DNA from: Amblyomma americanum
Taxonomy: Eukaryota > Arthropoda > Arachnida > Ixodida > Ixodidae
Reading direction: 5' to 3'
DNA: 64,000 bases
NCBI RefSeq assembly: GCF_052857255.1
Contig: NC_135497.1
Span: 184,950,097-185,014,096, forward strand
In this document: positions 54,235 through 64,000 of the stretch, piece after piece
How positions within the stretch are numbered: position 1 is the first letter of the stretch
Layout: each line of letters begins with the position of its first letter
Position numbers and translations under genes: made by a program
Notes under the pieces: model-generated
What the model was told of the DNA's origin: nothing
What the model saw: the letters and a program-made list of their open reading frames with translations, nothing else
The model's database searches: none

Positions 54235-54474
54235 GAGAGGGACTACATGGAACAGAATTATTAAGCCAAAATGTAATAACTGAGAGGAAAGAAAATTTTG
54301 TAACCCTTAGCATGGCCGTTGGTGAGATTTTAGCAGCAATTTTAGAATATCGGTACAGACAGATCTGTGGCTGAACCCGAATGTCGCGGCACCAAGTGAT
54401 AGCAAGAGCGGGCTGCTTAAACTAAGACCAAGGGGCCGCAAGGGCTCCTCCAGCAACCTTCTTCTCAAAGAGGT
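54001..54474. other. Flank of the LTR element with an (AAT)n tract
   Basis: An imperfect (AAT)n tract lies at about 54162-54233. No gene is seen. The last five bases, GAGGT (54470-54474), are the left copy of the LTR element's target duplication. Confidence 0.7.
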
Positions 54475-55278
54475 AGTTGGGTTTCCCCTTCCGGTGGCGA
54501 TGAGAGGAAACTACTTGATGATGAAATCAGGGTTTCTTGATGACCCGGTGGTTCTACTCGCAAACATTCACATTACTCAAGGAAAGGAGAAGGTTAACTA
54601 TTTATTTACAACATAGGTAAAAAAACGAGAAGAAACAAAGCAAGGAGAAAACTATTTACATGACTAAATCGTGGATCAGACGAATTCAGCCCCCGCTCAA
54701 CCCAGAGCGCTTGGTTTTAAACCCTCTGTCTCCGCCCTTAGCGGGGACAGCAACCAATAAGATAACAAACGACCCATCTCGCCAATCAGTGGTTAGGGAA
54801 AGGAAAATAAGGTCCGCCCACTGATCAGAGATTGGGGAAAAAGTTCTGATTAAAACATTTGGGAAGGAGGTTTCAAGTAACCACACAAACAACACAAATG
54901 CGACTTCCGTTCCCCACGCCACCCACGGCACCACAGATGCTAGAAACATGTGCCGACGAGGCGATGACTTAGGTTGTTGACAGCAACAAAGAGAATACAG
55001 TCGTTAAGGGAGGTAGACAATCGTTACAGGAATAGTGGGTTTCCGGTCACCCGGCTAATACTCAGCCGTATCACGTGCGCCCTCGAAACCTCGTTGGCTT
55101 CAGGCCTCTTAAGACGGGCTATGCCCGTGACGGCGCGGAGAAAACAAGGACGTCCGCCGCACGAAGGGGAGGCAGGAACGGGACGGGCCCCTTTGTTGGG
55201 GACTTCCGACCCCACTGGAGCGGCCTTCCTTGCGAACACAAGATCAACGAGTTCGCGGAAAGGTCAGCGAACTCCACA
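54475..55278 (-). repeat. 3' LTR
   Basis: Left copy. On the minus strand it begins TGTGGAGTTCGCTGACC and ends CCAACT. It contains divergent frames (for example 54686-54949) that also occur in the other LTR and are not genes. Confidence 0.93.
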
Positions 55279-55286
55279 CCTCCCAA
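55279..55286 (-). promoter_or_regulatory. Probable polypurine tract
   Basis: On the minus strand TTGGGAGG directly precedes the 3' LTR start TGTGG, the position of the plus-strand primer in LTR elements. It is short. Confidence 0.6.
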
Positions 55287-55470
55287 CCAAGAAAGTCACG
55301 CGGACACTTGCTGTCAGTGTGACATTAAAGTCCGGCCACAAGGTTCCAAGCAGCACTGCGCACACACATACACAGCCTCATTTCGTTCCGTGCACACAAG
55401 GTTAGGACACCAATCTGCACGTTCCAGAACCACCATGTCAGATCGGTGCACCAAATTGGCAGAATGAGTT

Positions 55471-57114
55471 CTAGCCACCTACATCTCGAAATAGAAGATG
55501 TTTCCTTTTAGCTTTGTCCATAAGATTGGACCAAAATTCCAATTTATCCGGCACGGCGCCGGTTGTGAAGGCTACCGCCGCTATCGGATCTCCCTTGTCG
55601 CTTTTCTCAAAATTAATAGAGCTTACATACTCCCCACGGGCCACGAAGGCTGCTGTTGGTATTGCGTCTGCATTCGCCCTTACTTTGAATTTTAGAATAG
55701 GGTTGGGCCTGTCATCGGCAACTTGACCTACACTTTGACATGCAGTTTCCGGCAGTGCTAGCTGTTTCCAACGTTGACAGCCGGCGTTCTCCTCAAAGAA
55801 AAGCATGCGCTCATTCGTTATCGTTTTACGATCACCTTCGCCGCCTTGCTTCCACACTTCTGCTAATGGGGCAGGTTGCTCCATGTGGAAACCTACAGGA
55901 ATGGAGGCATTGCCCGCATCCACCAGTTTCCTATGTGCTGCGAAACTCTTTGCAGCTGCCCCTGTCAGCTCCCAATCTGATGCAGAAACATTTGCAGCTA
56001 CCGGATTTGCCTGAAGCTCCACTGAAGCCTCGAGTCTGTCTCGAACAGATTCGTGCGAGATTCTGAAACGCTCATCGAAATCTGAGCTCTGATGTTCTTC
56101 ATCTGGCTGGTTCCTTTCTGGCTGCTCTAGTACCGAGTGTGTTTCCGATGTTACTAGCTGCCCTACACCTTCAGCTAGATCTGTCAGCGCGCACAGTGTC
56201 AGCGCCGACTGGCAAGACAACTCATCTTTGGCAGCTGGATTACTATCTACAGCGAAGAGCGTTCTCACTATCAGTTCCGCCTTCTCCCCGTCCTCGACCC
56301 TTAATGCTGCGTCGGAGTTAGCGCACACTGGCTGGGGTACGATGCTGAGCTCTTGTTCGCGAGCAATACAGTCATGTGTCTCCTGGGTCTGGTCTATATT
56401 GGGTTGCTCTGACAACATGTTCGTCACAGGAGTGACTAACGCTCCTATGCCTATCTCTTCTGGTGCGACACACAAGATTAGGCCCTGCTGTCTGACCGCT
56501 TCAGCTTTCAAAGCTGTAGTCATCGGCACACACGACAGATCAGCGTCCGCTACCTCGAGAACCGCATCTTCCTGTTTCGATTCTTCAGAGCACTCACCCC
56601 TAGAACGTAACTGAATTTGGTCTCCTGTTAATTTTATTTCAGTCCCTGAATCCACACAGGTTTCAGTACTCTGACCTTCGGTATGCAAGTCTCCGCATGC
56701 CGGGTCATCCATCCCATCTGGTTGACTGACCTTATTAACAGTCATCTCCGACTGGGAATGTAGCTTATCAGGCGCCAGTATCTCTACCTGAGCTACTAGT
56801 TTGCACACATCTGTCCTCACCGCGGGAACATCTTGTTTTTGCTTTGAATTCGGGCAGTCAATCATCGAGTGTCCAAATTTCATGCAGGTATAACATTGAA
56901 CTGCTGCGAATAAGACCTCGCTATCGACTTTCGCCCCCTGCCTTAACTTCAATTGCATCTGTGCAAGTTTTTTCTTTTCTAGTTCAATTTGGAGTTTCAA
57001 ATTTTCAATTTCACTCAGCTGTTCAGCCTCCTCCTGCTCAACACGTCGCATCCTGCCCTCCTGATCATACCGCACGGCAGCCATCTCCGTTTTCCGTGCT
57101 ATCGTTTCTAGCAC
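55471..57114 (-). CDS. Gag-like protein with N-terminal coiled coil and one CCHC knuckle
   Basis: An intact frame of 547 codons, the only substantial frame between the LTRs. Residues about 20-60 are charged and Leu/Glu/Lys-rich (QLSEIENLKLQIELEKKKL), probably a coiled coil. A single zinc knuckle C-X2-C-X4-H-X4-C follows at residues 74-87 (CYTCMKFGHSMIDC), the RNA-binding motif of Gag nucleocapsids. The remaining 460 residues are acidic, Gln/Glu/Ala-rich and low in predicted structure, with no protease (D[ST]G in a hydrophobic context) or RT motif. In ordinary Gypsy elements the knuckle follows a capsid domain. Here no capsid-sized region precedes it, so the ORF is rearranged or of unusual origin. 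The true start could lie upstream, but ATG at 57114 is the first Met of the frame. Confidence 0.75.
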   Translation of the reverse strand: MLETIARKTEMAAVRYDQEGRMRRVEQEEAEQLSEIENLKLQIELEKKKLAQMQLKLRQGAKVDSEVLFAAVQCYTCMKFGHSMIDCPNSKQKQDVPAVRTDVCKLVAQVEILAPDKLHSQSEMTVNKVSQPDGMDDPACGDLHTEGQSTETCVDSGTEIKLTGDQIQLRSRGECSEESKQEDAVLEVADADLSCVPMTTALKAEAVRQQGLILCVAPEEIGIGALVTPVTNMLSEQPNIDQTQETHDCIAREQELSIVPQPVCANSDAALRVEDGEKAELIVRTLFAVDSNPAAKDELSCQSALTLCALTDLAEGVGQLVTSETHSVLEQPERNQPDEEHQSSDFDERFRISHESVRDRLEASVELQANPVAANVSASDWELTGAAAKSFAAHRKLVDAGNASIPVGFHMEQPAPLAEVWKQGGEGDRKTITNERMLFFEENAGCQRWKQLALPETACQSVGQVADDRPNPILKFKVRANADAIPTAAFVARGEYVSSINFEKSDKGDPIAAVAFTTGAVPDKLEFWSNLMDKAKRKHLLFRDVGG

Positions 57115-57581
57115 TAAACACTACACCGACATGGTGAATTCGGAGAAAGCAGAAAGGTCTCCTACCTTCCTGGTTGCTCTCTGCCCCGGTGATCTCGTCG
57201 TCCTCAGTGATGACGACAGGCTCCTCGATGCGGACGACTTGAGCTCTGGATCTCTCAGCAGCTCGCTGACTTCTGCCTCGTTTGACTGGCTTGACTTGGT
57301 CGCATGGTTACTTTCAGCAGCTCGCTGACTCGAACCCGTTCGATGTGGACGCCTGGTTCTTTTCAGCAGCTCGCTGACTCGAACCCTCGATGGCTTGTTC
57401 TTGCCCGGCTCCTTCAGCTCCTAGCTGACTTGAGCCTCCGACGTCCTCTCGAACTCGACCCGTGATCCTGAAGCTCTCGACGTCATCTTTCGACGCAGCT
57501 TCACGTTTTCTCCTTTAGGACAAACAGCTTGTCCACCGACTTTTTCTTCTCACCTTCCGTCCAATGCCTTGAGTAGAAAGA

Positions 57582-57633
57582 AGTTGCGATCCTGTGTCGA
57601 CTGCGCCAGTTGCGATCCTGTGTCGACTGCGCC
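57582..57633 (-). promoter_or_regulatory. Primer binding site, tandemly duplicated (2 x 26 bp)
   Basis: Two exact 26-bp copies (57582-57607, 57608-57633). On the minus strand each gives GGCGCAGTCGACACAGGATC. The copy beside the 5' LTR end (CAACT) forms TGGCGCAGTCGAC, complementary to a tRNA-Ser-type 3' end (GACTGCGCCA). Known: several Gypsy-group elements of insects use tRNA-Ser primers. Confidence 0.75.
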
Positions 57634-58437
57634 AGTTGAGTTTGCCCTTCCGGTGGCGATGAGAGGAAACTACTTGATGATGAAATCGGGGTTTCTTGAT
57701 GACCCGGTGGTTCTACTCGCAAACATTCACATTACTCAAGGAAAGGAGAAGGTTAACTATTTATTTACAACATAGGTAAAAAAACGAGAAGAAACAAAGC
57801 AAGGAGAAAACTGTTTACATGACTAAATCGTGGATCAGACGAATTCAGCCCCCGCTCAACCGAGAGCGCTTGGTTTTAAACCCTCTGTCTCCGCCCTTAG
57901 CGGGGACAGCAACCAATAAGATAACAAACGACCCATCTCGCCAATCAGTGGTTAGGGAAAGGAAAATAAGGTCCGCCCACTGATCAGAGATTGGGGAAAA
58001 AGTTCTGATTAAAACATTTGGGAAGGAGGTTTCAAATAACCACACAAACAACACAAATGCGACTTCCGTTCCCCACGCCACCCACGGCACCACAGATGCT
58101 AGAAACATGTGCCGACGAGGCGATGACTCAGGTTGTTGACAGCAACAAAGAGAATACAGTCGTTAAGGGAGGTAGACAATCGTTACAGGAATAGTGGGTT
58201 TCCGGTCACCCGGCTAATACTCAGCCGTATCACGTGCGCCCTCGAAACCTCGTTGGCTTCAGGCCTCTTAAGACGGGCTATGCCCGTGACGGCGCGGAGA
58301 AAACAAGGACGTCCGCCGCACGAAGGGGAGGCAGGAACGGGACGGGCCCCTTTGTTGGGGACTTCCGACCCCACTGGAGCGGCCTTCCTTGCGAACACAA
58401 GATCAACGAGTTCGCGGAAAGGTCAGCGAACTCCACA
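57634..58437 (-). repeat. 5' LTR
   Basis: Right copy, nearly identical to 54475-55278. Carries the Pol II promoter expected for the element, although no TATA box was singled out. GAGGT follows at 58438-58442. Confidence 0.93.
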
Positions 58438-60864
58438 GAGGTGTCTCGGCGACACCAGAGCAAAAAATGCTCAATAGATTCAGGCTCACGGCAAAATGCT
58501 CAAAGGGCAGACAGCGCCAAACCCGACCTGTGTAAATAGAAATTTAGAGGAGGTATACGGCACCGCAGCCTCGTCAGAGATACTTCAAGCTGTCAAGGTC
58601 GACAAACTTGCCTGTTCTAAGAATATCTGAGGTGCTGATAATCCGCCGATGTTAAAAGTGTTGTGTCTTGCGTGCTTAAAAGGAGGATGGTGCGCCATGC
58701 AGTCATCATTCGCCTAACTTCGTCGTCATCAGATAAGACGAAGAAATTAGCGTGAGGCACGCGCCATGTGCAGGCGGTGGTCTCTTGCTTACACTGTAGT
58801 AGTGATCACGTGATCGCGTGGCCCCCGATGTATTGTTCCTTGTCGTGACTGCCCAGCGTCACGACGACGGCTGCCACTCGGCGGAGGCCGAAAACATTCA
58901 CTTTAACGTCTAGCGCTGAAAGAGGTAACGAAGGTAGCAATCATTAGTCCACGAAGAGACCTCAGACGTAGCCTACCGGATTCATTGGGCTCTTATGACG
59001 ACCACACTATCAAATCGCTCCACACCAAGAGCAACCATCTTTCTTCTCCTGATTCCCCAAACATTTATGTATGTGGGAAACCTTTTTAAATATTCCATGG
59101 CAGCATTTTTTTTGTAACGACAATGGCAGGCGAGTCCTTTTTTTTCTTTCCTACTTTTTTTAACAACGCACGCGAAAAGTCAGAGTGCTGTCTACTGACT
59201 GCTTCAAATCGAGTGACCTATCAGCATGCGGCTAGCAGGCTACACGTTGTTTCCTGAAATGGCTGCTAAAAGAATGATGACGACTCTGGCAACAAGCTGG
59301 CTTGAGTAGTCAACAGCAAACGCGTTCGACCAATCAGTTAGGTGGCAGAGAAATGTGAAAAATATTATTTTCTATATACGGAAATTAAATTTAAAGCATG
59401 ACCGTTTACATGCGAAAACAACCAACAGTGCGAGCTGTGAGGCACGCTCCAGTAAAGGGCTCTGGGTTTATTCGGACGTTCTGGGATTGCTTATCGTTCA
59501 CTGATATCTAAATACACGGATGTTCATGCCTCTGTAAGAGTGCGGCTGACGAGGCCCCGACGAGCCTGCGGGCTCCTGTCCAGCTCCTGAAAGCCATATA
59601 GAGTAAACCTGGAGCTGGGGGCGAGCAACACTATACGTGATTTTTATAGATTACGAAAATGGAACTTCGAATGACATCGCATAATCGGAGGGCTTAGAGA
59701 TCTTTAAAAGGTGCACTAAAGAGGAATCTTAACTCGTCTTTTTACCGCGGTAATCCGATCTACACGTCCCAAGCATTCTTAGAGACCTTAAATTATTGTC
59801 TGTGCGGCCGATTTCCCTAATTTCAATCGGATTAAACGTCCCGGCTTCCGCCTTTTTTTGAACTCAACGCTGAAGGTAGGAGGAGTCAACCAACGTGTGA
59901 AGTGCCTTTCAACATGCCTGCCATCGGCGGAGTGATATCAAACAATCCACGCGCATTTTTATTTCCGTGGGCCTAATTTGCGGTTGTGTTGTCAGCGACT
60001 AAAACTATTTATTCGCGAAAACCTAAAAAACAAAATAAAAGCGAAAGCGAAGACTGAGGTGCTGTAATAAACTTAGGGAGTTGGCTTAAGAAGTAGAGAC
60101 ACGAAACTTTTGGATGCGCGTATTTCGTTAGGAATGGTGTGCAATACGCTAGTTACCTGAATCACGACATGAAATTTGCTTGCGCAAGCTCAATAATTTA
60201 CATTTTTTTCTTTTTTCGTTTCGATTTCGGTTTCAACAGCCGAATGAATGTTGGGACTAAAAAGACGAGCTGCAGTCACCTGAGCCGTATAGAACTGCGT
60301 TATAAACCCTGCTTGTTCATTTTTTCTCATTTCAGCTCTTGTGCAGGCTCGCGTAAAAGATGGAGGCACTGTGGCAGGTGACAAAATGGAGAGACGGAAA
60401 TCCCATTTTCCACGTTTACGAAAGAGGAAGGGAGGACAAGTGTGAGAGGGAAGAGAGAGAAAGAGAGGGTAGTAGGGCGACGGGTGACCAGATCAGATTT
60501 CGATCCCTGATTCGCGTAAGCACAGGTAGGCTTTTTCTTACGGCTGACGATGTAGATTCCTTGGCCAAATACAGGGGTAAGTGGGTAAATCGAAGCTATA
60601 ACAGCTTTCGCTGATAAATTCGGTAAGATGGTAAGCTTATAGCTCTGCAAATTTTTGTAATCCTCGTGCGACTTCAACTATTCTACGTCATAGCCCTTGG
60701 TCGGCTGTTAAAACCGAAGCTGAAACATGAGAAAAAAATGATAAATTATTTACAGCGTGCTGGTACAGTACACGTGGCTGTCTATATTCGCCAAAGTCCT
60801 GCGCATTATTCCAAGTAAAGAACACAGAACGAAAATTTGCATTCCCCACTCCTTTAAACAGGAC
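58438..60864. other. Unassigned sequence
   Basis: Starts with the right target duplication GAGGT. The next 2.4 kb has only short frames and T-rich runs (about 59105-59160). No gene is recognised. Confidence 0.4.
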
Positions 60865-63000
60865 TTGTCGGGCTAGTTGGTTGATCATAATGCAAAAAAG
60901 ACGAACTGCGCAACAAGAACACGGACGAAAGGGAGGCAGACACACACTAACGCAGACTTACAACTTTACTAAAGGAAGGAATACAAGGCAAATATATATA
61001 GCGATCCCAACGCACTTCAAATCTGATCAATATGGCACGTGACAATCTGCCCAGGCGATAAACAGACCACACAAGAACCAACGCTTACAAGATAATCTTA
61101 TACCGGGCCGGCCCTTTCTCTGAAAACAAAAAGCAAAGGAACGCTTAGCGACAGTGCACTCTTGAGAATTACGCGTGCTCCAAAGTAAGAAAATTCAAAA
61201 CAAAACCACACCACTGTAGCCATCTGATACCACTGAAGCTCGAACCGCTTACAAGCGCAGGTGCTGACACCAAAACCAAGAGACGAAGCACACCCCCTTT
61301 TGAAAGCAAACAAAACGGGAAACAAGAACAACCACATCGGTTATCGTCAAAATCAAAAAAACAGTGAAAAAAGGCACCAGGTCAAAAGGGTAAAAACACC
61401 ATGAATCAGCTCAAGAAGCTACGTCACAAAAACAGTGAAAATAGGCACCGAGTCATTTAAAAAACAAAAAGATGAAAGACGGGACAACAGTTTAAGACAA
61501 CAACGGTTTTAAAAAAGGGGGAGGGGGGGGGTGAATGAAATCCGAAGCGTAGGAAAACATCTCAAACCATGACAGAACCGAAACAAAACTGAGATCGCTA
61601 ATCAAATGAACAACGAAAGCATCAAACGCAATCAGGAGGCACTGCTCAATCACCAGGGCACAAACAGGCCACTAGGCTACACATGCCCCCGCAAAAACGA
61701 AAATTCTTTGGATGATAAGGAAATGGAAGCCTTGCTAACACAGTTGTCCGTGGTGCCGATGTAAAAAGTTTCCACGACGAGACGCTCCCATTTGTCATTC
61801 AATCTGGCCAGAAATTCCGTCTTTTCGAACCATGGTACACAGTCCCGTTGCTTCATTTTTGTGCAGTCCGCACAATGCTTAGCCAAAAACCCTCCATCGT
61901 TGTTTGCCACGCTCAACCGGTGCTCCCTTGCTCTTTCATTAAAGCATCTGCCGGTTTGGCCTATGTAGACTTTTCCGCAACTAAGGGGAATGCGGTAAAC
62001 AACGCCCGAAACGCAATCTTTGAACTTCCTTAGATGTTTGATTTTGCAAGGGGTCTTCTTAGTGTTCTTCATCATCACGCACACCTTGGACAGTCTGCAT
62101 GGAGCCGAGAAGACAACGTTGACGCCTCCTTTTCTCGCCACTTTCTTGATGTTGTGCGAGAATTTGTGGATGTATGGAATCACATGGGCCTTCTTTTGCT
62201 CGGCGTCTACTTTGTCTTTGCGTTCTCTCTTAATTTTTTGAAGCACATTTTCACACACACTCGAAATGACGTGCGGAGGGTATCCAGCTGCTTGCAAACG
62301 CTGAAGCTGGTACTGGAAGCTCTCTTGGACTTTGTGGTCACAGGACTTTTTCAGGGCCGACTCAACACATAGGGAAATGATGCCTCGCTTGACCAACTTC
62401 GAATGGGCACTAGTGTAGGGAAGCAAAGCCTTTTTTGACCTGGGTTTGAAGGACCAGCACAAACGCTGTTTGTCAAAGTGCAGATCTAAATCCAGGAACT
62501 GAAGATGACCATCAAGCGGTAGCTCACTGGTAAACCGGAGCCCGAAAGATTCAGATGAAAATGCCGAGAGGATCTTTGAGGCCAAATCCTGAAGATTGCC
62601 GTCCCCCGGTGGGGTCAGGAAGATTAGGTAGTCATCGACGTACCTGCACACGCGGGTGACAGCCATCCCTCGCAGCTTTTCTTGAAGACGTCGGTCAAAG
62701 GATGACAGAAAAATGTCGCTTAAGGCTGGAGCTATGCTCGAACCTATACAAATGCCTGCTTTTTGAATATGATAACTCTCATTGAAGTGGATGACGGAAG
62801 ACTTTAGATAGAAATCTATAAGTTCCAAGAAGTTGCCAGTGTTGAGGCCAACTGAGTTCCGGAACTTCGTCTCTCCGTGAAGCTCCACGCATTCTCTGTG
62901 AAGCTCCACGCATTCTCTGATGGCAGCGTTAAGCCGCGTTAATTTACTAGAATGCGACAGTAGCGCATCGCATTTTCTAGCGCTTGCTGCGCCACTGCGT
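60865..63000 (-). mobile_element. Penelope-like retroelement 2 (5'-truncated)
   Basis: Minus-strand element with one open RT plus GIY-YIG frame (61677-63050) and a 3' region of about 800 bp ending near a block read on the plus strand as GTTGGTTGATCATAATGC. Its sequence is clearly different from element 1. The 5' end is lost within the RT N-terminal part, probably near 62950-63000. Confidence 0.88.
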
Positions 63001-63050
63001 GGCCGTCCACATGTACCCCGTATGTCTGGGAGGACGGTGGCGCACTGCAC
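61677..63050 (-). CDS. Penelope-like RT and GIY-YIG polyprotein (partial)
   Basis: A frame of 457 codons, uninterrupted. In order: SKLTRLNAAIRECVELH (start of homology), NTGNFLELIDFYLKSS, motif B-like GICIGSSIAPALSDIFLSSF (about residues 98-117), motif C CRYVDDYLIFL, LQFLDLDLHF, a linker, then a GIY-YIG nuclease with GVVYRIPLSCGKVYIGQTGR and NERAREHR near the C-terminus. RT motifs 1-2 and A are missing, so the protein cannot be complete. The first 40 residues or so look unrelated flank. A 21-bp in-frame duplication (62877-62918) repeats ECVELHR. The lack of stops suggests a fairly recent insertion. Confidence 0.85.
   Translation of the reverse strand: MQCATVLPDIRGTCGRPRSGAASARKCDALLSHSSKLTRLNAAIRECVELHRECVELHGETKFRNSVGLNTGNFLELIDFYLKSSVIHFNESYHIQKAGICIGSSIAPALSDIFLSSFDRRLQEKLRGMAVTRVCRYVDDYLIFLTPPGDGNLQDLASKILSAFSSESFGLRFTSELPLDGHLQFLDLDLHFDKQRLCWSFKPRSKKALLPYTSAHSKLVKRGIISLCVESALKKSCDHKVQESFQYQLQRLQAAGYPPHVISSVCENVLQKIKRERKDKVDAEQKKAHVIPYIHKFSHNIKKVARKGGVNVVFSAPCRLSKVCVMMKNTKKTPCKIKHLRKFKDCVSGVVYRIPLSCGKVYIGQTGRCFNERAREHRLSVANNDGGFLAKHCADCTKMKQRDCVPWFEKTEFLARLNDKWERLVVETFYIGTTDNCVSKASISLSSKEFSFLRGHV
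62877..62918. repeat. 21-bp in-frame tandem duplication
   Basis: GTGAAGCTCCACGCATTCTC plus T occurs twice back to back in the RT frame and adds seven residues. Confidence 0.95.
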
Positions 63051-64000
63051 GCCGCGAAGGGGTCAGCCGCTGGCCTCTTGTACGCACTCTGTTTCTGCAA
63101 CCGGGAAGCGGGTGGAGTGGGATGGCCAGCGAAGGTGACAGGTAGGCGCCTTCCCGTAATCCAAATGATTACATGTAATCTGCTTCCGCTCACCATGGAA
63201 GTTGGTTTACCTTTTTCGAGTTACCCACGCCTGGTGGATCAGCGCGACGCGCTCTTCTGGCACACTATCCCCGTTTACATAAGTGCGACAGGCTAGCAAG
63301 TTGACACGATGCGCATTCAAGTAAAAGCGACTTTAGACGGGGCGGCCACGGAGGGCCCAAGACATGGGCAGGTAGTTTATATAACTGAAAGAGGCATGGG
63401 CTTTACAGCGGACGTCACTAGACTGATGACGTCGGCGATGATCATAGTGACGGTGCTACTGATGACGAGGATGGCCTTTCTTTCGTTAATTCAAGAAGCT
63501 TCGTTGGGGTATCACGAAAAGTTAGTATAATGCGAATGCCATCATATTCAAGAGAGCTAACACACTTTACTGAATGCGTTTATTCCGCAAAGGTAGGATT
63601 GCAAAGCGAAATTCTAGGCTGAACATGTTTAGAGGCGGTGAAGATGGAGGCCTAGTGCTCCGCGAAACCAAGCCGCGCCAACGCTTCAAACGCGAGCTCT
63701 TCTTTTCGGCCCCTGTGCGAGCGAAAAGCCATTTGCTGCTCTGTCGGACCTGATCCGAAACGGCCTGTCCCTATAGGCAGAAAAAAAAAAAGAAGTCTCA
63801 AAGAGCGCTAAAGAAACGAACCAATGGAGCAGAGGGCGCTCGTGAGCGGGTCCGAAGCACAAGTGGGTTCCGATGTCAGAGCCTCGCGAGCGCGACTTCT
63901 CGTTTGTGTATATCTACAGGGAAAGCGAGAAAATAAGCAAGACCTGCAGGGCTAAATAACTCTACATTTGAGAATAAATACAAAAGCAGATGCCCTTCCC
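63051..64000. other. Unassigned sequence to the window end
   Basis: Frames of 72-73 codons at 63078-63530 have no recognisable domain. A poly(A) run lies at about 63780-63792. No gene is supported. Confidence 0.4.

Larger units (their letters stand above)
54475..58437 (-). mobile_element. Non-autonomous Ty3/Gypsy-like LTR retrotransposon
   Basis: A 3,963-bp element on the minus strand with two 804-bp LTRs (54475-55278 and 57634-58437; constant offset 3159), flanked on both sides by GAGGT. I noticed about seven mismatches between the LTRs. The internal part is only about 2.36 kb. It has a primer site complementary to a tRNA-Ser 3' end beside the 5' LTR, a gag-like ORF (55471-57114) and a short purine tract beside the 3' LTR. 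There is no protease, RT, RNase H or integrase. It must rely on enzymes from another element. Confidence 0.93.

Noticed and set aside
54686..54949. Membrane-protein-like 87-codon frame, repeated at 57845-58108
   Set aside because: It occurs in both LTRs at the same offset and is therefore LTR sequence, not a duplicated gene.

Overview
The window is animal nuclear DNA and most probably comes from a hard tick (Ixodidae). The main reason is a tRNA-derived SINE that I recognise as the ixodid tick family usually called Ruka. At least seven full, partial or degenerate copies are present (about 6.5, 8.0, 14.7, 14.9, 42.5, 43.9 and 47.0 kb). Penelope-like elements, long microsatellites, low coding density and a very long intron fit the same picture. 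There are no operons, ribosome binding sites or CRISPR arrays. Nearly all open reading frames are chance frames or transposon remnants.

Host gene: two GC-rich exons on the minus strand, 36836-37063 and 678-1037, read together as the N-terminal membrane region of an adenylyl-cyclase-like protein. Both are phase 0 at the ends I can define, and the first ends in a consensus donor. If the reading is right, 1038-36835 is one intron of about 35.8 kb made largely of transposon debris. Sequence beyond 37064 is upstream intron or 5' flank. A CpG-rich block at about 52.7-53.4 kb is a possible promoter or 5' exon, but this is speculative.

Mobile elements, left to right: a CR1/Daphne-like LINE 3' end (3.56-5.10 kb); two inverted copies of an L1/Tx1-type LINE (8.6-9.97 and 13.65-14.17 kb); a Penelope-like element with RT and GIY-YIG domains (15.9-18.65 kb), ending at a 58-bp near-perfect palindrome; a second SINE family with an almost complete tRNA cloverleaf (18.72 and 19.17 kb); a third SINE family (25.0 and 35.8 kb); a complete but dead Tigger/pogo DNA transposon with TIRs and TA duplications (33.00-35.14 kb); a 2.8-kb foldback element with long TIRs carrying two SINEs and another foldback element inside it (42.42-45.23 kb); a young 3.96-kb LTR retrotransposon with matching 5-bp target duplication, a gag-like ORF, no pol and a tandemly duplicated primer binding site (54.475-58.437 kb); and a second Penelope-like element (about 60.87-63.0 kb).

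Simple repeats are prominent. They include an apparently pure (TG) tract of about 880 bp at 47.24-48.12 kb, four (AT) tracts and a (GTT) tract of about 183 bp. The best candidates for something less ordinary are the gag-only LTR element with its duplicated primer site, the nested foldback element, the palindrome and ribozyme-like motif at the two ends of the first Penelope element, and an AT-rich cluster of degenerate CTATAG palindromes near 1.8-2.05 kb. I did not find a convincing new defence, metabolic or signalling system.
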